Shown here: in pieces, positions 1 through 9,618 of the stretch
Numbering within the stretch: position 1 is the stretch's first letter
How the letters are laid out: each line of letters starts with the position of its first letter
Source: Rhodospirillales bacterium
GTDB taxonomy: Bacteria > Pseudomonadota > Alphaproteobacteria > ATCC43930 > CGMCC-115725
NCBI GenBank assembly: GCA_028288725.1
Contig: JAQGIC010000136.1
Span: forward strand, 1-64,000
DNA: 64,000 bases
Direction: 5' to 3'
Position numbers and translations under genes: made by a program
Notes under the pieces: model-generated
What the model was told of the DNA's origin: nothing
The model's database searches: none
Seen by the model: the letters and a program-made list of their open reading frames with translations, nothing else

Positions 1-307
1 TATATTCCGGCACGTCGAACGACACGCGCACATGGCTCTGCGCCGCCAGATTATAGACCTCGTCCGGCTGCACCTTCTCCAGCACGCGCCGCAGCACCGT
101 GCCGTCGGTCACGTCGCCGTAATGCAGCGTCAGCTTCGGCCCGGCGACGTGGATGTCGTGGTAGAGATGGTCGATCCGCTCGGTGTTGAACGAGCTCGCC
201 CGGCGCAACAGCCCATGAACCTCGTAGCCCTTGCCCAGCAAAAGCTCCGTCAGATAGGACCCGTCCTGACCGGTGATCCCGGTGATCAACGCCACGCGAC
301 AGGCCAT
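1..307 (-). CDS. gmd: GDP-mannose 4,6-dehydratase, N-terminal part (gene runs off left edge)
   Basis: Minus-strand translation from ATG at 307: [51 protein letters not shown]...; [10 protein letters not shown] NAD-binding motif and [15 protein letters not shown] are typical of Gmd. Confidence 0.93.
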   Translation of the reverse strand, partial: MACRVALITGITGQDGSYLTELLLGKGYEVHGLLRRASSFNTERIDHLYHDIHVAGPKLTLHYGDVTDGTVLRRVLEKVQPDEVYNLAAQSHVRVSFDVPEY

Positions 308-327
308 GTGATAATCTCTCGGTCAAA

Positions 328-352
328 AAGATAAGATAGCATATCTTATCTT
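328..352. promoter_or_regulatory. Perfect 11-bp-arm palindrome in the divergent gmd/glycosyltransferase promoter region
   Basis: AAGATAAGATA-GCA-TATCTTATCTT read directly; lies just upstream of the gmd start. Confidence 0.6.
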
Positions 353-509
353 GCGATCCGTTTCCGAGCCAGGAAATAAAATACTCACATTTTACGAAAA
401 ATCCGTCCTTTCGGGGCGATCGGGCGGGGGCGTCTGGAGGTCCAGGCTTCGTGCCGGGGAGTCTTTGGCGCCGAGGCGTCGCTGGGGTCGGGGGGATAAG
501 AGTGGATCG

Positions 510-1667
510 ATGAGAATTCTGCATGTCATGGAGACACCCGGACAGGGATCGGGCCGGCATGTCATCGATTTGGTGGAGGGCATGCGCGACCGAGGGCACG
601 AATTGCATGTCGTCTATTCGGCGGTGCGGGCAAATCCCAACTTTCGATGCGAGCTCGAGGCGCTCGGCGGGACGAGAGTAAGGGTGAGCGAAATCGCCAT
701 GTACCGTCGCCCCGGGCTGCGGGACCTTGCCTCGCTGCTGTCGCTCTATCGCTATATCCGCAAGCATGGTCCGTTCGACGTGGTCCATGGCCATAGCTCG
801 AAGGCTGGCGCCCTCGCGCGGCTGGCCGCCTCGAGCACCGGCGGGCTGAGATTCTATACGCCGAACGCCCTCGTGACCCTCGATCCGATGCTGGGCGCAT
901 GGGAGCGCCGCTTCTATAGCGCCGTCGAACTATGGCTCAGCCGAATCTCCGATGGGATCATTGCAGTCTCGCCTGAGGAACATGCCGCGGCACTTGCGCT
1001 CGGGATCGAGGAGCGTCGCGTCTTTCTTATCCTGTCGGGGGTCAAAGCTCCGGTCGGGCAGGCGCGCGCGGTGGCGCGGGAACGGCTCAGCCTTTCGGAA
1101 AACCTGGTTTGCGCCGGCTTCGTCGGGCGCCTGACGCGACAAAAAGCACCTGAAAGGCTGATGGCGGCCTTCGCCGAAGCCGCGAGCAGGCGGCCAAATC
1201 TGAGACTGCTCATCGTCGGCGACGGCGATCTCATGGCAATGGTCCAGGAGATGGCGATGCGGCTTCGAGTCGAGCATAAGGTCATCTGGACTGGCGAGGT
1301 CGATAGCTCGGAAGTTTTTACCGCGTTGGACATATTCGTCCTGCCGAGCAGGTTCGAAGGGCTATCTTATTCAACGATGGAAGCGATGGGTTTTGGCATT
1401 CCGGTGGTCACCACGGACACCGGCGGCGCACGGGTGCTGGTGGAGGATGGGGTGACCGGCTTCATCGTCGTGCAGAACCATGAAACTCAGATTATCGCGG
1501 ATCTGGCGGCGGCGCTCGCGTCGCTTACCGATGACGCGACGATGCGGCGTGCCATGGCGACAGCCGCGATGGCAAAAAGCCACGAGTTCCGGGCCTCTCG
1601 CATGGTCGAGGAGGTGTTGGAGCTTTACGGTCGGCTACGCCGATCGCAAACAGCCGGCCTGCCGTGA
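510..1667 (+). CDS. Glycosyltransferase family 4 (group 1)
   Basis: MRILHVMETPGQGSGRHVIDLVEGM start; GFVGRLTRQKAPERL and FVLPSRFEGLSYSTMEAMGFGIPVVTT motifs of GT4. Confidence 0.9.
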   Translation: MRILHVMETPGQGSGRHVIDLVEGMRDRGHELHVVYSAVRANPNFRCELEALGGTRVRVSEIAMYRRPGLRDLASLLSLYRYIRKHGPFDVVHGHSSKAGALARLAASSTGGLRFYTPNALVTLDPMLGAWERRFYSAVELWLSRISDGIIAVSPEEHAAALALGIEERRVFLILSGVKAPVGQARAVARERLSLSENLVCAGFVGRLTRQKAPERLMAAFAEAASRRPNLRLLIVGDGDLMAMVQEMAMRLRVEHKVIWTGEVDSSEVFTALDIFVLPSRFEGLSYSTMEAMGFGIPVVTTDTGGARVLVEDGVTGFIVVQNHETQIIADLAAALASLTDDATMRRAMATAAMAKSHEFRASRMVEEVLELYGRLRRSQTAGLP

Positions 1668-1677
1668 TTTTCCGTTC

Positions 1678-1929
1678 TCACGCTTTCACGGAAAGCTTCT
1701 GGCGGATCAGCGACAATAGCTCGCCGACGTTTCTCAGCGGCTCAACTTCAGCCGTCTGAAACTTGATGCCAAATCTTACCTCGGTCGCAACCATGATATT
1801 GATGTGATTGAACGAGTCCCAATCATCGATGTCATCGGCTGTCATATCCGGCGTAAGGACGAGATCATCGTCGCCGAAAACATCGCGGAAGATGTCCGTG
1901 ACGCCCTGCAAAATCTCGGCATCAGTCAT
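1678..1929 (-). CDS. Acyl carrier protein
   Basis: 83 aa, DDWDSFNHI phosphopantetheine attachment motif; overlaps 3'-neighbour FkbH-like gene by 8 nt. Confidence 0.88.
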   Translation of the reverse strand: MTDAEILQGVTDIFRDVFGDDDLVLTPDMTADDIDDWDSFNHINIMVATEVRFGIKFQTAEVEPLRNVGELLSLIRQKLSVKA

Positions 1930-3826
1930 TGTTTTTCCTTACATTGGCGATGAAGTTTTCGGTCGGCGCAAAGGAAGCGAGCGGCAGAACCCAGCGGGAA
2001 GCGCCGTCATCCTGCCGATCGGCCAGATCAAAGCCCAACTTCGCATAATGATCGCAGACCATGGCGTTCTTTGCGGTCGGGCAATATTCGCCGACCAGCC
2101 GTTCCGCACCCAGCTGCCGGGCTGCCTCGACGATGAGCTGCAACGTGCTCACCTCCGCCTGACGGCCCAGAACGCGGCAGCTCATAAGCCAGCTATCGAT
2201 CGTGAAATCCCGCCCCCGGTCGTCGATCCGGCCGATGACGACGGCGATCATCCCGTTGTCTCCGAAGCGGTCCAGCAGCCTCAGCTGCAACGTCGCCACC
2301 TGCGGATCGGCCATCTGCGCCAGGACTTCTTCCTCGGTATAGCGTCGTGTTGTCAGGTTGAACTGATTCGTCTTATTGATCAGCTGGACGATGCGCTGCA
2401 GCCCGACCTTATCGAAGGGGCCGGAATGCATCACCATATCCAGGCTCTTCAGATATTGCGGCAAATCCGTTGCCGCGGCCTGCAACGTTGTTCGCTCCAG
2501 ATTGGCTTGGTAATGCGCCGCCCGATCGACATCCTCGGGCGTGACGCTCAGCGTCTCGAAATAGCCGCCATCAGCGATGGCACGGGAGTAGAAGGCGGGA
2601 TCCACCGGCAGCTCGGGAACCGCGACCATCGGCAAGTTCCGGCGGACGATGTCGCGCTCGAACGGGTTATCGTCCGCGAAGACCAAGGCATCGATGCCGA
2701 TGTTGAGTTGCCGGGCGATCCGCCGCAGATTTGCAGGCTTATCGTCCCAATTCGCCACGAAAGCCGCGATGTCCGACCGCTTCAACACCATATCGGGGTG
2801 GGAGTGGAAAGGGGCCAAGGCGTTGGCTTCATCGTTTTTCGAACAAACGGCCAGAATGATGCCGCGCTGCGCGAGGTCCCGCACATACTCCTGGAATTCA
2901 ACGAAGGATTCGCCGCGGGCGCTGCCTTGGCCGAGAACGATGCCGTCGAGACCATCGTCCCCGATGACGCCGCCCCAAAGCGTATTGTCGAGGTCGAGCA
3001 CCAGGCATTTGAACGACCGCCCCTGCAACGAGGCCAGCAGCCGTCCGATCATGTCGCCATAGAGCGGCGCGGCGGCCGGATGCACTTCCTGCTTCGCCCG
3101 ATGCCACATCACCGGATCGTACCAGGCGGCAATGCCGTCGGCGGCAGCGCGGTCGTCGAGCGCCAGAAGCTCGATCCGCTCCGCATCCGCGGCGGTGCGC
3201 AACCGGGCATTCAGGCGTTGGAGGAAGCCATACGCCGAGCCGTCGAATCGATGCTCGTTGTTGCCGATCAGCGCGGGGAAGACCTGTAGCGCGGTCTGCT
3301 GGATGATCGGGCAACCGAATGCCGCCCGCGCCGTCTGCCAGAGAGTGACGAGGCGCGCAGTGGTGCTATCGGCGAGCGAGTCCGATGTCCGGCCGCTGCC
3401 CGCGCCGATGCCATGGGCCAAATGCCGGGCGTCGAACGCAAACACGATAATATCCGGAGCGAACAGGTGGAGCGGCGAGCTGCCGTCCAACAGCTCCTGC
3501 TGATATTGGCCATATTGGTTCGTATAGATCGTTACCCAGAGCCCGCGCCGCAGTGCCGCGATACGGATGGCTGGGAGCAAATGATCCGCGGTCGAGGAGG
3601 CAAGCAGCGCCAGGCGGATCGGCTTCGTCTGCAGGGCTGCCGGCGGCGTGGGAAAGCGCTCCAGCAGCAGCCGGTCGAGACGATTGGTCCGCAGGAAATC
3701 CATCCGCAGATTTGCCAGGCCGACCAGCATGCCCCACGCCTCGTCGCCGGGCGCCGCCTGTGCCTCCCGCAACTGTGCGCCCCAATCGGTGGCGCTCGGC
3801 AGCCAATGGAGTTCAGGTGCCGCCAA
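1922..3826 (-). CDS. HAD-IIIC family phosphatase / FkbH-like protein
   Basis: 634 aa; CLVLDLDNTLWGGVIGDDG and VCSKNDEANA, VFADDNPFERDIVRRNLP motifs of FkbH-type HAD-IIIC proteins. Confidence 0.9.
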   Translation of the reverse strand: MAAPELHWLPSATDWGAQLREAQAAPGDEAWGMLVGLANLRMDFLRTNRLDRLLLERFPTPPAALQTKPIRLALLASSTADHLLPAIRIAALRRGLWVTIYTNQYGQYQQELLDGSSPLHLFAPDIIVFAFDARHLAHGIGAGSGRTSDSLADSTTARLVTLWQTARAAFGCPIIQQTALQVFPALIGNNEHRFDGSAYGFLQRLNARLRTAADAERIELLALDDRAAADGIAAWYDPVMWHRAKQEVHPAAAPLYGDMIGRLLASLQGRSFKCLVLDLDNTLWGGVIGDDGLDGIVLGQGSARGESFVEFQEYVRDLAQRGIILAVCSKNDEANALAPFHSHPDMVLKRSDIAAFVANWDDKPANLRRIARQLNIGIDALVFADDNPFERDIVRRNLPMVAVPELPVDPAFYSRAIADGGYFETLSVTPEDVDRAAHYQANLERTTLQAAATDLPQYLKSLDMVMHSGPFDKVGLQRIVQLINKTNQFNLTTRRYTEEEVLAQMADPQVATLQLRLLDRFGDNGMIAVVIGRIDDRGRDFTIDSWLMSCRVLGRQAEVSTLQLIVEAARQLGAERLVGEYCPTAKNAMVCDHYAKLGFDLADRQDDGASRWVLPLASFAPTENFIANVRKNND

Positions 3827-3873
3827 TTTCGTTCACGCTCGGTATGGCCATCGCTCGATCCGTCCTCGTCGAT

Positions 3874-5415
3874 CTAGAATTGGAAATAGAGAAAACGCGT
3901 TGGGCGGCTGATGGTGGCCAAGGAGATGGCAAAGATCAGACCGAACCCGATGCCCCAGGCCATGTTGGGCTGCCACGCCATCCAGCGCCTGAAGGGGGCC
4001 TCGACCTTGCCGAGGATGGGGGCGAAGGCGTTCGTGAGTTCCTGAGCGTTCGGCAGCACCCAGACCGCGAGGAAAAGCAGGGCGATGGTCGCACTGTCGT
4101 GTAGTCCGATCGTTGCCGAGGAACGATCGATACCGTGAAGACCGGCCAAGCCGGCCAGTAACTGCAGCGCGCTGCCGGTCGTTTCGGCGCGAAAGAAGTC
4201 TTGGGCAACAAAAACGCAAAGCAGCGTCAGAAGGGTCTGGGCTGCCCTGATGCCCCACGCGATCGGCATCGGGCGCGGCAGCTTCGGCGCCGCCGGGCCG
4301 AAGATGCGCCAGGCATGATTGGCGCTGAGATAGAATGCGTGCAGGAGGCCGAAGATGATGTAGTTCAGACCCGCACCATGCCAGATGCCGGCCAAAAACA
4401 TCGTGCCTAGCGTCGGCAGAAAGATGAGGCTGAAGAAGGCCGGGAATTCCGCCGTCGCGCGACGCGATACCGAAAGGCCTTTGGCGGCACGGCGCCGCGT
4501 CATCGCCATGGCCATCGGGGTATAAAGATAAAGCGTCAGATATCTGGTGAGCGTCATGTGCCAGCGCTGCCAGAAATCGATGATGGACGTAGCCTTGTAC
4601 GGCGAATTGAAATTCGGCGGGAAGCGGATGCCGAACATCCTCGCGATGCCGATCGCCATGTCGGAATAACCGGAAAAATCGAAATAAAGTTGAAGGGCAT
4701 AAGCGAGGATCGTCGCCCAGGAACCCCACAGCAGCAGGGCCTCGGGGTGGGCGAACCCTCGGTCCGCGATGCCGGAGATGGTATCGGCGATCAGCACTTT
4801 CTTGGCGAGGCCGATAATGAACAAGGTCGCCCCGACCGCCAGGTTCTCCGGATCGAAACGATAGGTCTTACGGTCTGCGAACTGAGGCATCATTTCGCGG
4901 TGATGTAAGATCGGTCCGGCAATAAGATGCGGAAAGAACGTCACGAAAAGAACGTAGTTGACGAAACCCCGTTCCTTTGCGAGCCCCTGCTTGCAGTCGA
5001 TGAGGTAGCCAATCTGCGTAAAGGTGAAGAAAGAAATGCCGAGCGGCAGAACGACCTGCCCAAAATCGGGCAAGTTCGGATCGATATCATGCAGGAAGCC
5101 GAACAAATGGAAGAGATATTTGAAATAGAACAGCAGTGATATGTTGCAGAGAATCCCGAACGCGAGAATGAGATTCTGCCATTTCGGGCTGTTTTGCGCA
5201 TAAGTCAGCAGAATGCCGCAGGTATAATTGAAAGCAATCGAGCCGCACATCAGAAGAACAAAGCTCGATGGCCAACGCCAATAGGCATAGAACGCGATCG
5301 ACACCATGCAAAGCCATGCCGCCGCGGCCACGGTACTCATGCGGCCGGCGAGGTAGTAACCGATGAGCGAAATCGGCAAGAACTCTGCGATGAAGGTCGT
5401 CGAATTAAAGAGCAT
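3874..5415 (-). CDS. MBOAT family O-acyltransferase (AlgI-like)
   Basis: 513 aa multi-TM; SLLFYFKYLFHLFGF, DFSGYSDMAIGIARMFGIRFPPNFNSPYKATSIIDFWQRWHMTL, GIWHGAGLNYIIFGLLHA motifs. Confidence 0.93.
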   Translation of the reverse strand: MLFNSTTFIAEFLPISLIGYYLAGRMSTVAAAAWLCMVSIAFYAYWRWPSSFVLLMCGSIAFNYTCGILLTYAQNSPKWQNLILAFGILCNISLLFYFKYLFHLFGFLHDIDPNLPDFGQVVLPLGISFFTFTQIGYLIDCKQGLAKERGFVNYVLFVTFFPHLIAGPILHHREMMPQFADRKTYRFDPENLAVGATLFIIGLAKKVLIADTISGIADRGFAHPEALLLWGSWATILAYALQLYFDFSGYSDMAIGIARMFGIRFPPNFNSPYKATSIIDFWQRWHMTLTRYLTLYLYTPMAMAMTRRRAAKGLSVSRRATAEFPAFFSLIFLPTLGTMFLAGIWHGAGLNYIIFGLLHAFYLSANHAWRIFGPAAPKLPRPMPIAWGIRAAQTLLTLLCVFVAQDFFRAETTGSALQLLAGLAGLHGIDRSSATIGLHDSATIALLFLAVWVLPNAQELTNAFAPILGKVEAPFRRWMAWQPNMAWGIGFGLIFAISLATISRPTRFLYFQF

Positions 5416-5505
5416 GCTCAGATCCTGAGTATCGATCGGGGTCGGATGGAAATGGCGCCGTGAAAGGCGATCGGATCGCGGCTTTTTTACCGGAAGGCCG
5501 GGCGG

Positions 5506-6594
5506 TCACTGGCCCGCTATTCCTCCTCCGACAGCATCGGGGGCTTCGTCGCATTCCTTTGGACAGGACAGGACGACGGGGAATTCGGCCTTTTCCTGCA
5601 GGATGCTCTTGACGATTCCACGAGCGACGTCCGGCGTGAAATGCTCCGGATCGCGCCATTGCGTATCATCGGCCGTGAGGACGCTCGGCACGTCGAAATC
5701 GAGCACCTTTGCCTGCGCCTTTACGTACTGCTTGAACGCCTGGTATTCCGCGCCGCGCCTTTGCAGGATGAGATTGCGCATCGCGTCGTTCACGGGCAGC
5801 AGCAGAATCGTCAGGTCGATCTTATTGGATTTGGCGAAGTCGATCATATCGAGGAAGGTTCGCTTCGCCGCGATCGGCGCGCGCCAGTTTTCCAGGATCT
5901 CTCCGTCGCCCTTCAGGGTGAACTGCCAGAAAGCCTTGCGCTGCGCCTCGGGGGTGGAGAGGCCGGCGATACCCGAGGGCAGGTCGGCGCCCTTGGAGCC
6001 TCCGGTCCACAGGTTCCGCAGATTGGCGATGCTGGCGTCCAGGACGGCGAGGCTTAGATAATAATGCGAAGGATGCTCCAGCAGGTCTACGGCCTCCCGG
6101 ACCTGATCGGGGTCGTATCCGTCGTTCCACTCCCGCAACTGAAGCGTCACGATCGCCTGTTTGACGGGGCGGACAGACTGGATGAACTGCAGCGTTTCGT
6201 ATTCCTCGAATAGCGACGCGCCGCCAAAGCTGGCGTTGCCCCAATCTTCCGTGCCGAGTTCGCGAAAGTAGGCCGCATTTAGGAGCTCGCCTCTACTGTC
6301 GCCGATGATCATGTTCGGTTTCGGATCTTTGGCGCTCTGCTGCAGCTGGTACAGCCGGCGATTGATCGGTTTTGAAACCTGCTCGCGATTGAAAGGAAGA
6401 TCGAGGAAAGGGGCGCGATCGAACGGATCGACGATCATGTTGATGACGACGTCCGTGAGGAGGAACATCCCGCCGCCGAGAAACAACCCCAGCAGGAAAC
6501 GGTAAGCCGGCGCCATGCGACCTGCAACGGGCCGAACATTCGACGCCACGCCGCTCTGGTCGGTGCCCGGAATGTCTGCCGATCCGTATGTCAT
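5506..6594 (-). CDS. Membrane-anchored SGNH-hydrolase-like protein, probable exopolysaccharide modification partner of MBOAT
   Basis: N-terminal TM; PNMIIGDSRGELLNAAYF (GDSR block), C-terminal DPEHFTPDVARGIV (DxxH-like); adjacent to and co-directional with MBOAT gene. Confidence 0.65.
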   Translation of the reverse strand: MTYGSADIPGTDQSGVASNVRPVAGRMAPAYRFLLGLFLGGGMFLLTDVVINMIVDPFDRAPFLDLPFNREQVSKPINRRLYQLQQSAKDPKPNMIIGDSRGELLNAAYFRELGTEDWGNASFGGASLFEEYETLQFIQSVRPVKQAIVTLQLREWNDGYDPDQVREAVDLLEHPSHYYLSLAVLDASIANLRNLWTGGSKGADLPSGIAGLSTPEAQRKAFWQFTLKGDGEILENWRAPIAAKRTFLDMIDFAKSNKIDLTILLLPVNDAMRNLILQRRGAEYQAFKQYVKAQAKVLDFDVPSVLTADDTQWRDPEHFTPDVARGIVKSILQEKAEFPVVLSCPKECDEAPDAVGGGIAGQ

Positions 6595-7085
6595 CGCGGG
6601 GCAGGGCGATGTAAGGACTTGCGCCCGATATGCCGTTGGCCCTTCCCGGTCAGGCCCGGCGTGGCCGCGTTCTTTGGATCAAGCCCTGTTTCCAGCATCC
6701 GCCAATCACCCGCTCAAGATCGATGGGGCGCCGGTTAAAAGCTAACCAGCAACGCATTCAACGAGGCCGGCCCTCGGCCATCTCGTCGCAGGCATAATGA
6801 TGTTTTCGATAGGCGATATTTGCTATCGCTTGTTATTTTTATGATAAGAAGGGTGCGGGAAAGCTGTCAATGAGATTCGTCCCGCTGTCTGGCCGCGATG
6901 GCCCCGGCCCAGGGGCCGACGGGGCTTTATTGTATATATATCCACTTAAATCAAATGGTTGTCGTATTTTCGCGGGACGCAAACCTGGCGGTTCAGGAAA
7001 ACAAAATGCGGGACTGGGCGGGTCTTCTTAAATGGATTATCTTATCTATTCTCGAGTGCGCTCGACCGGAATGCAGGAGGCGTGA

Positions 7086-9365
7086 GTGTTGGCACAGGCC
7101 CATTACGAGGACCATCTGAACCTTGGTCGGGTTCTCGCCACACTCTGGCGCCGGAAACTGCTGATCGTGGCAACGATCGGCGGCACGGTACTATTGGCTA
7201 TGGTCGGCATCGGCAGCATCACGCCGCGCTATACAGCAGAGACGCTGCTTGTCGTGGCGATCCCGGATTCGCGCGGCACTGTTTCCGGCTCCTCGTCCGA
7301 CCCCGGCCCGGGCCGGGACGAGCCCATGCTGCGCACCCAGGTCGAGATCCTTCGATCGGCATCGCTTGCCCTTCAAGTCGTTCGTTCGCTCGGTCTCGTC
7401 TCGGATCCGGAGTTCAATCAAGCGCTCCGGCCACCGACCGTGCTCGGCATGGCCTGGGGAGCGGTGACGACCTGGCGTTCCAGTCTCGCGGACCTAACCG
7501 GATTCGCCTGGATCGCAGCGAAGCCGCTGGCCGACGCGGACGGCGTGCCCCCGGTCGCCGGTACCTCGGGAGCGATGATGGAAGAGCAGCGCGTGATGGG
7601 CGAATTGCTGCACCACCTGACGGTGGACAATGATGGCAAGTCCTTCGCGCTCCATGTCTCGTTCGAATCCGTCGAACCCGTTAAGGCGGCCAGAATTCTG
7701 AACGAACTGACCAATACCTATCTGAAGAATCAGGTCGACGCGAAATATCAGGCGGCGACCAGCGCTGCGAAATGGCTCGACCGCAAGCTCATCGATTTGC
7801 GCCAGAAGCAGCTTGACGCCGAGCGTGCGGTGCAGGAGTTCCGCGAACGATCGGTCGTCAACGAGGTCAATTCCGGCGGGTCGGTCTCGTCGCTTTCCTC
7901 GCTGGAGATCGTCAATCTCAGCCGGGACCTGACTGAAGCCGAGGCCGCTCGGGCCCATGCGGAATCCGAACTGCGCGAAGCGCGCTCGATCGGCGAGTCG
8001 GGCGGCGGCTCCGTCACCAGCACCTCATCGCCCTTGTCGCTGGCGACACAGAACCTGCGCAGCCAACTCCATTCGCTCGAGCAACGTCGGGCCGAGCTTT
8101 CAACCAGATACGGCGACAAATATCCGGCCGTTTTGGCGGTGGCCGCCGACATCGCGCAGACGCGCACCGCCCTCAGCAACGAAATCGGCCATGTGAACGC
8201 CGCACTATCGACGCAGGTCCGGATCGAGAAGAGCCGGGAGGACGCGATCCGCCATAGCATTCAGGCGCTGCAGACCGAATATCAGCATAACAATCGATCG
8301 ACGATCGAGCTGCGCCAGTTGGAGAACGAGGCGACCGCGGCGCGCAACGTGCTGCAGACCTTCCTGACGGAATCCTTCAAGACATCGGCCCTGGTCGAAA
8401 TCCAGCAAGCCGACGCGCGGGTTTTGGCGCCGGCGGAGCCGCCGCAATTTCCCTCCGCCCCCAACAAGCGCGTGCTGATCGGTATCGCGATCATCGGTGG
8501 CACCGTGCTGGCGCTCGTGGCGATCATCATCGCGGAATCGCTCGAAAGCGGTTTGCGCGACCCGGACGAGGTCGAGGCACAGTTCGGCTTGCCCGTGCTC
8601 GGCATGATCCCCAACCACAGGGCCAAACTCGGCAGGCGGCAGAGCCAGCGGGCACTGCTCGATCCGCGATCGGTCTTCGCCGAGTCGGTACGTGCGGTCG
8701 GTACGGTCATCAATGTCACCGAGAGCGCACCGCACGATAGCGCGCTCGTGATCCTCGTGACCTCCGCGTTGCCGCGCGAGGGCAAGACGACACTCGCGGC
8801 GAGCCTGGCCCGGATCATGACCCATGCCGGCGAGCGCGTGCTGATCATCGATTGCGACCTGCGGCGCCCGGCCCTTACGAACCACTTCGACGTGTTGGCG
8901 CGGCCCGGCCTGACCGAGATTCTGGATGGCACGCTCACGACCGACGAGGCGCTGCAGGTCGATGGGTTGAGCGGCGTGCATGTCCTCACCATGGGTGGGG
9001 GCTGCGAGGAGTTCCATACGGAGTTCTTTCGTCCCGGGACCTTCGATCGGCTCATGGCCAGCGTCCGCGACCGGTACAACGTCATCATCCTCGACTGCCC
9101 GCCCGTCGGCGTCGTCAATGATTCGCTCCTCCTGGCAAAAATGTCCGACGCTGTCGTGCTCGCGGTCCAATGGGGCGTCACGCCGCGCGCGATCGTGCGG
9201 GCGGCATTGCGCAAACTGAAGACGGCGAAGGTTCAACCGCTCGGAGTCGTGTTGACGAAGGTCGATTTCAGCCGGCAGGCGGGATATCGCTTCGCCGGCG
9301 ATCCCAGCGGTTATTTTGGCGCCTACTTCAGCCACCGCCCGCGTCCGGCCTCTCGGATCAACTGA
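7086..9365 (+). CDS. Polysaccharide biosynthesis tyrosine autokinase / chain-length regulator (Wzc/ExoP-like)
   Basis: GTG start; N-terminal Wzz domain, coiled coil, C-terminal BY-kinase: TSALPREGKTTLAASLARI (Walker A), VLIIDCDLRRP, VIILDCPPVGVVND. Confidence 0.92.
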   Translation: MLAQAHYEDHLNLGRVLATLWRRKLLIVATIGGTVLLAMVGIGSITPRYTAETLLVVAIPDSRGTVSGSSSDPGPGRDEPMLRTQVEILRSASLALQVVRSLGLVSDPEFNQALRPPTVLGMAWGAVTTWRSSLADLTGFAWIAAKPLADADGVPPVAGTSGAMMEEQRVMGELLHHLTVDNDGKSFALHVSFESVEPVKAARILNELTNTYLKNQVDAKYQAATSAAKWLDRKLIDLRQKQLDAERAVQEFRERSVVNEVNSGGSVSSLSSLEIVNLSRDLTEAEAARAHAESELREARSIGESGGGSVTSTSSPLSLATQNLRSQLHSLEQRRAELSTRYGDKYPAVLAVAADIAQTRTALSNEIGHVNAALSTQVRIEKSREDAIRHSIQALQTEYQHNNRSTIELRQLENEATAARNVLQTFLTESFKTSALVEIQQADARVLAPAEPPQFPSAPNKRVLIGIAIIGGTVLALVAIIIAESLESGLRDPDEVEAQFGLPVLGMIPNHRAKLGRRQSQRALLDPRSVFAESVRAVGTVINVTESAPHDSALVILVTSALPREGKTTLAASLARIMTHAGERVLIIDCDLRRPALTNHFDVLARPGLTEILDGTLTTDEALQVDGLSGVHVLTMGGGCEEFHTEFFRPGTFDRLMASVRDRYNVIILDCPPVGVVNDSLLLAKMSDAVVLAVQWGVTPRAIVRAALRKLKTAKVQPLGVVLTKVDFSRQAGYRFAGDPSGYFGAYFSHRPRPASRIN

Positions 9366-9520
9366 GAGGCTTCAGGGCCGGCATCCAGGCTGTGGCACGC
9401 CTTGCATTGCGTGAATACCGCCTGACCGGCTTTGGGATCCCCGGTCGCAACGGCGCGGGCCGTGCCGACGGCCGAAAGCAACACGATCGAGGCGGCGAAT
9501 ATCAGCCACTTCATGGGCAA
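9323..9520 (-). pseudogene. Truncated class I c-type cytochrome (signal peptide + CKACHS heme motif, body missing)
   Basis: MPMKWLIFAASIVLLSAVGTARAVATGDPKAGQAVFTQCKACHSLDAGP then unrelated tail; 3' end overlaps the Wzc-like stop region. Confidence 0.55.
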
Positions 9521-9618
9521 CTATTGAAGGCTTGCCCCGCCTAGTCGCGCGCTCCCGGTCGCGACCGACGTCCAGCGATGCCTGTCTGGCGAGGAAGGGC
9601 GCCCAGATGGCAGGTCGG

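Noticed and set aside
1808-3289. 493-aa plus-strand ORF opposite the FkbH-like gene
   Set aside because: Antisense ORF from high GC3 codon bias; no domain pattern, whereas the minus strand has clear FkbH motifs. The same reasoning applies to most long ORFs opposite real genes (e.g., 14289-16238 -, 45084-46754 +, 54663-56702 +, 60185-62191 +)
6813-6829. Inverted repeat GCGATA-TTTGC-TATCGC upstream of the autokinase
   Set aside because: Short arms in an AT-rich promoter region; not distinguishable from chance without conservation data
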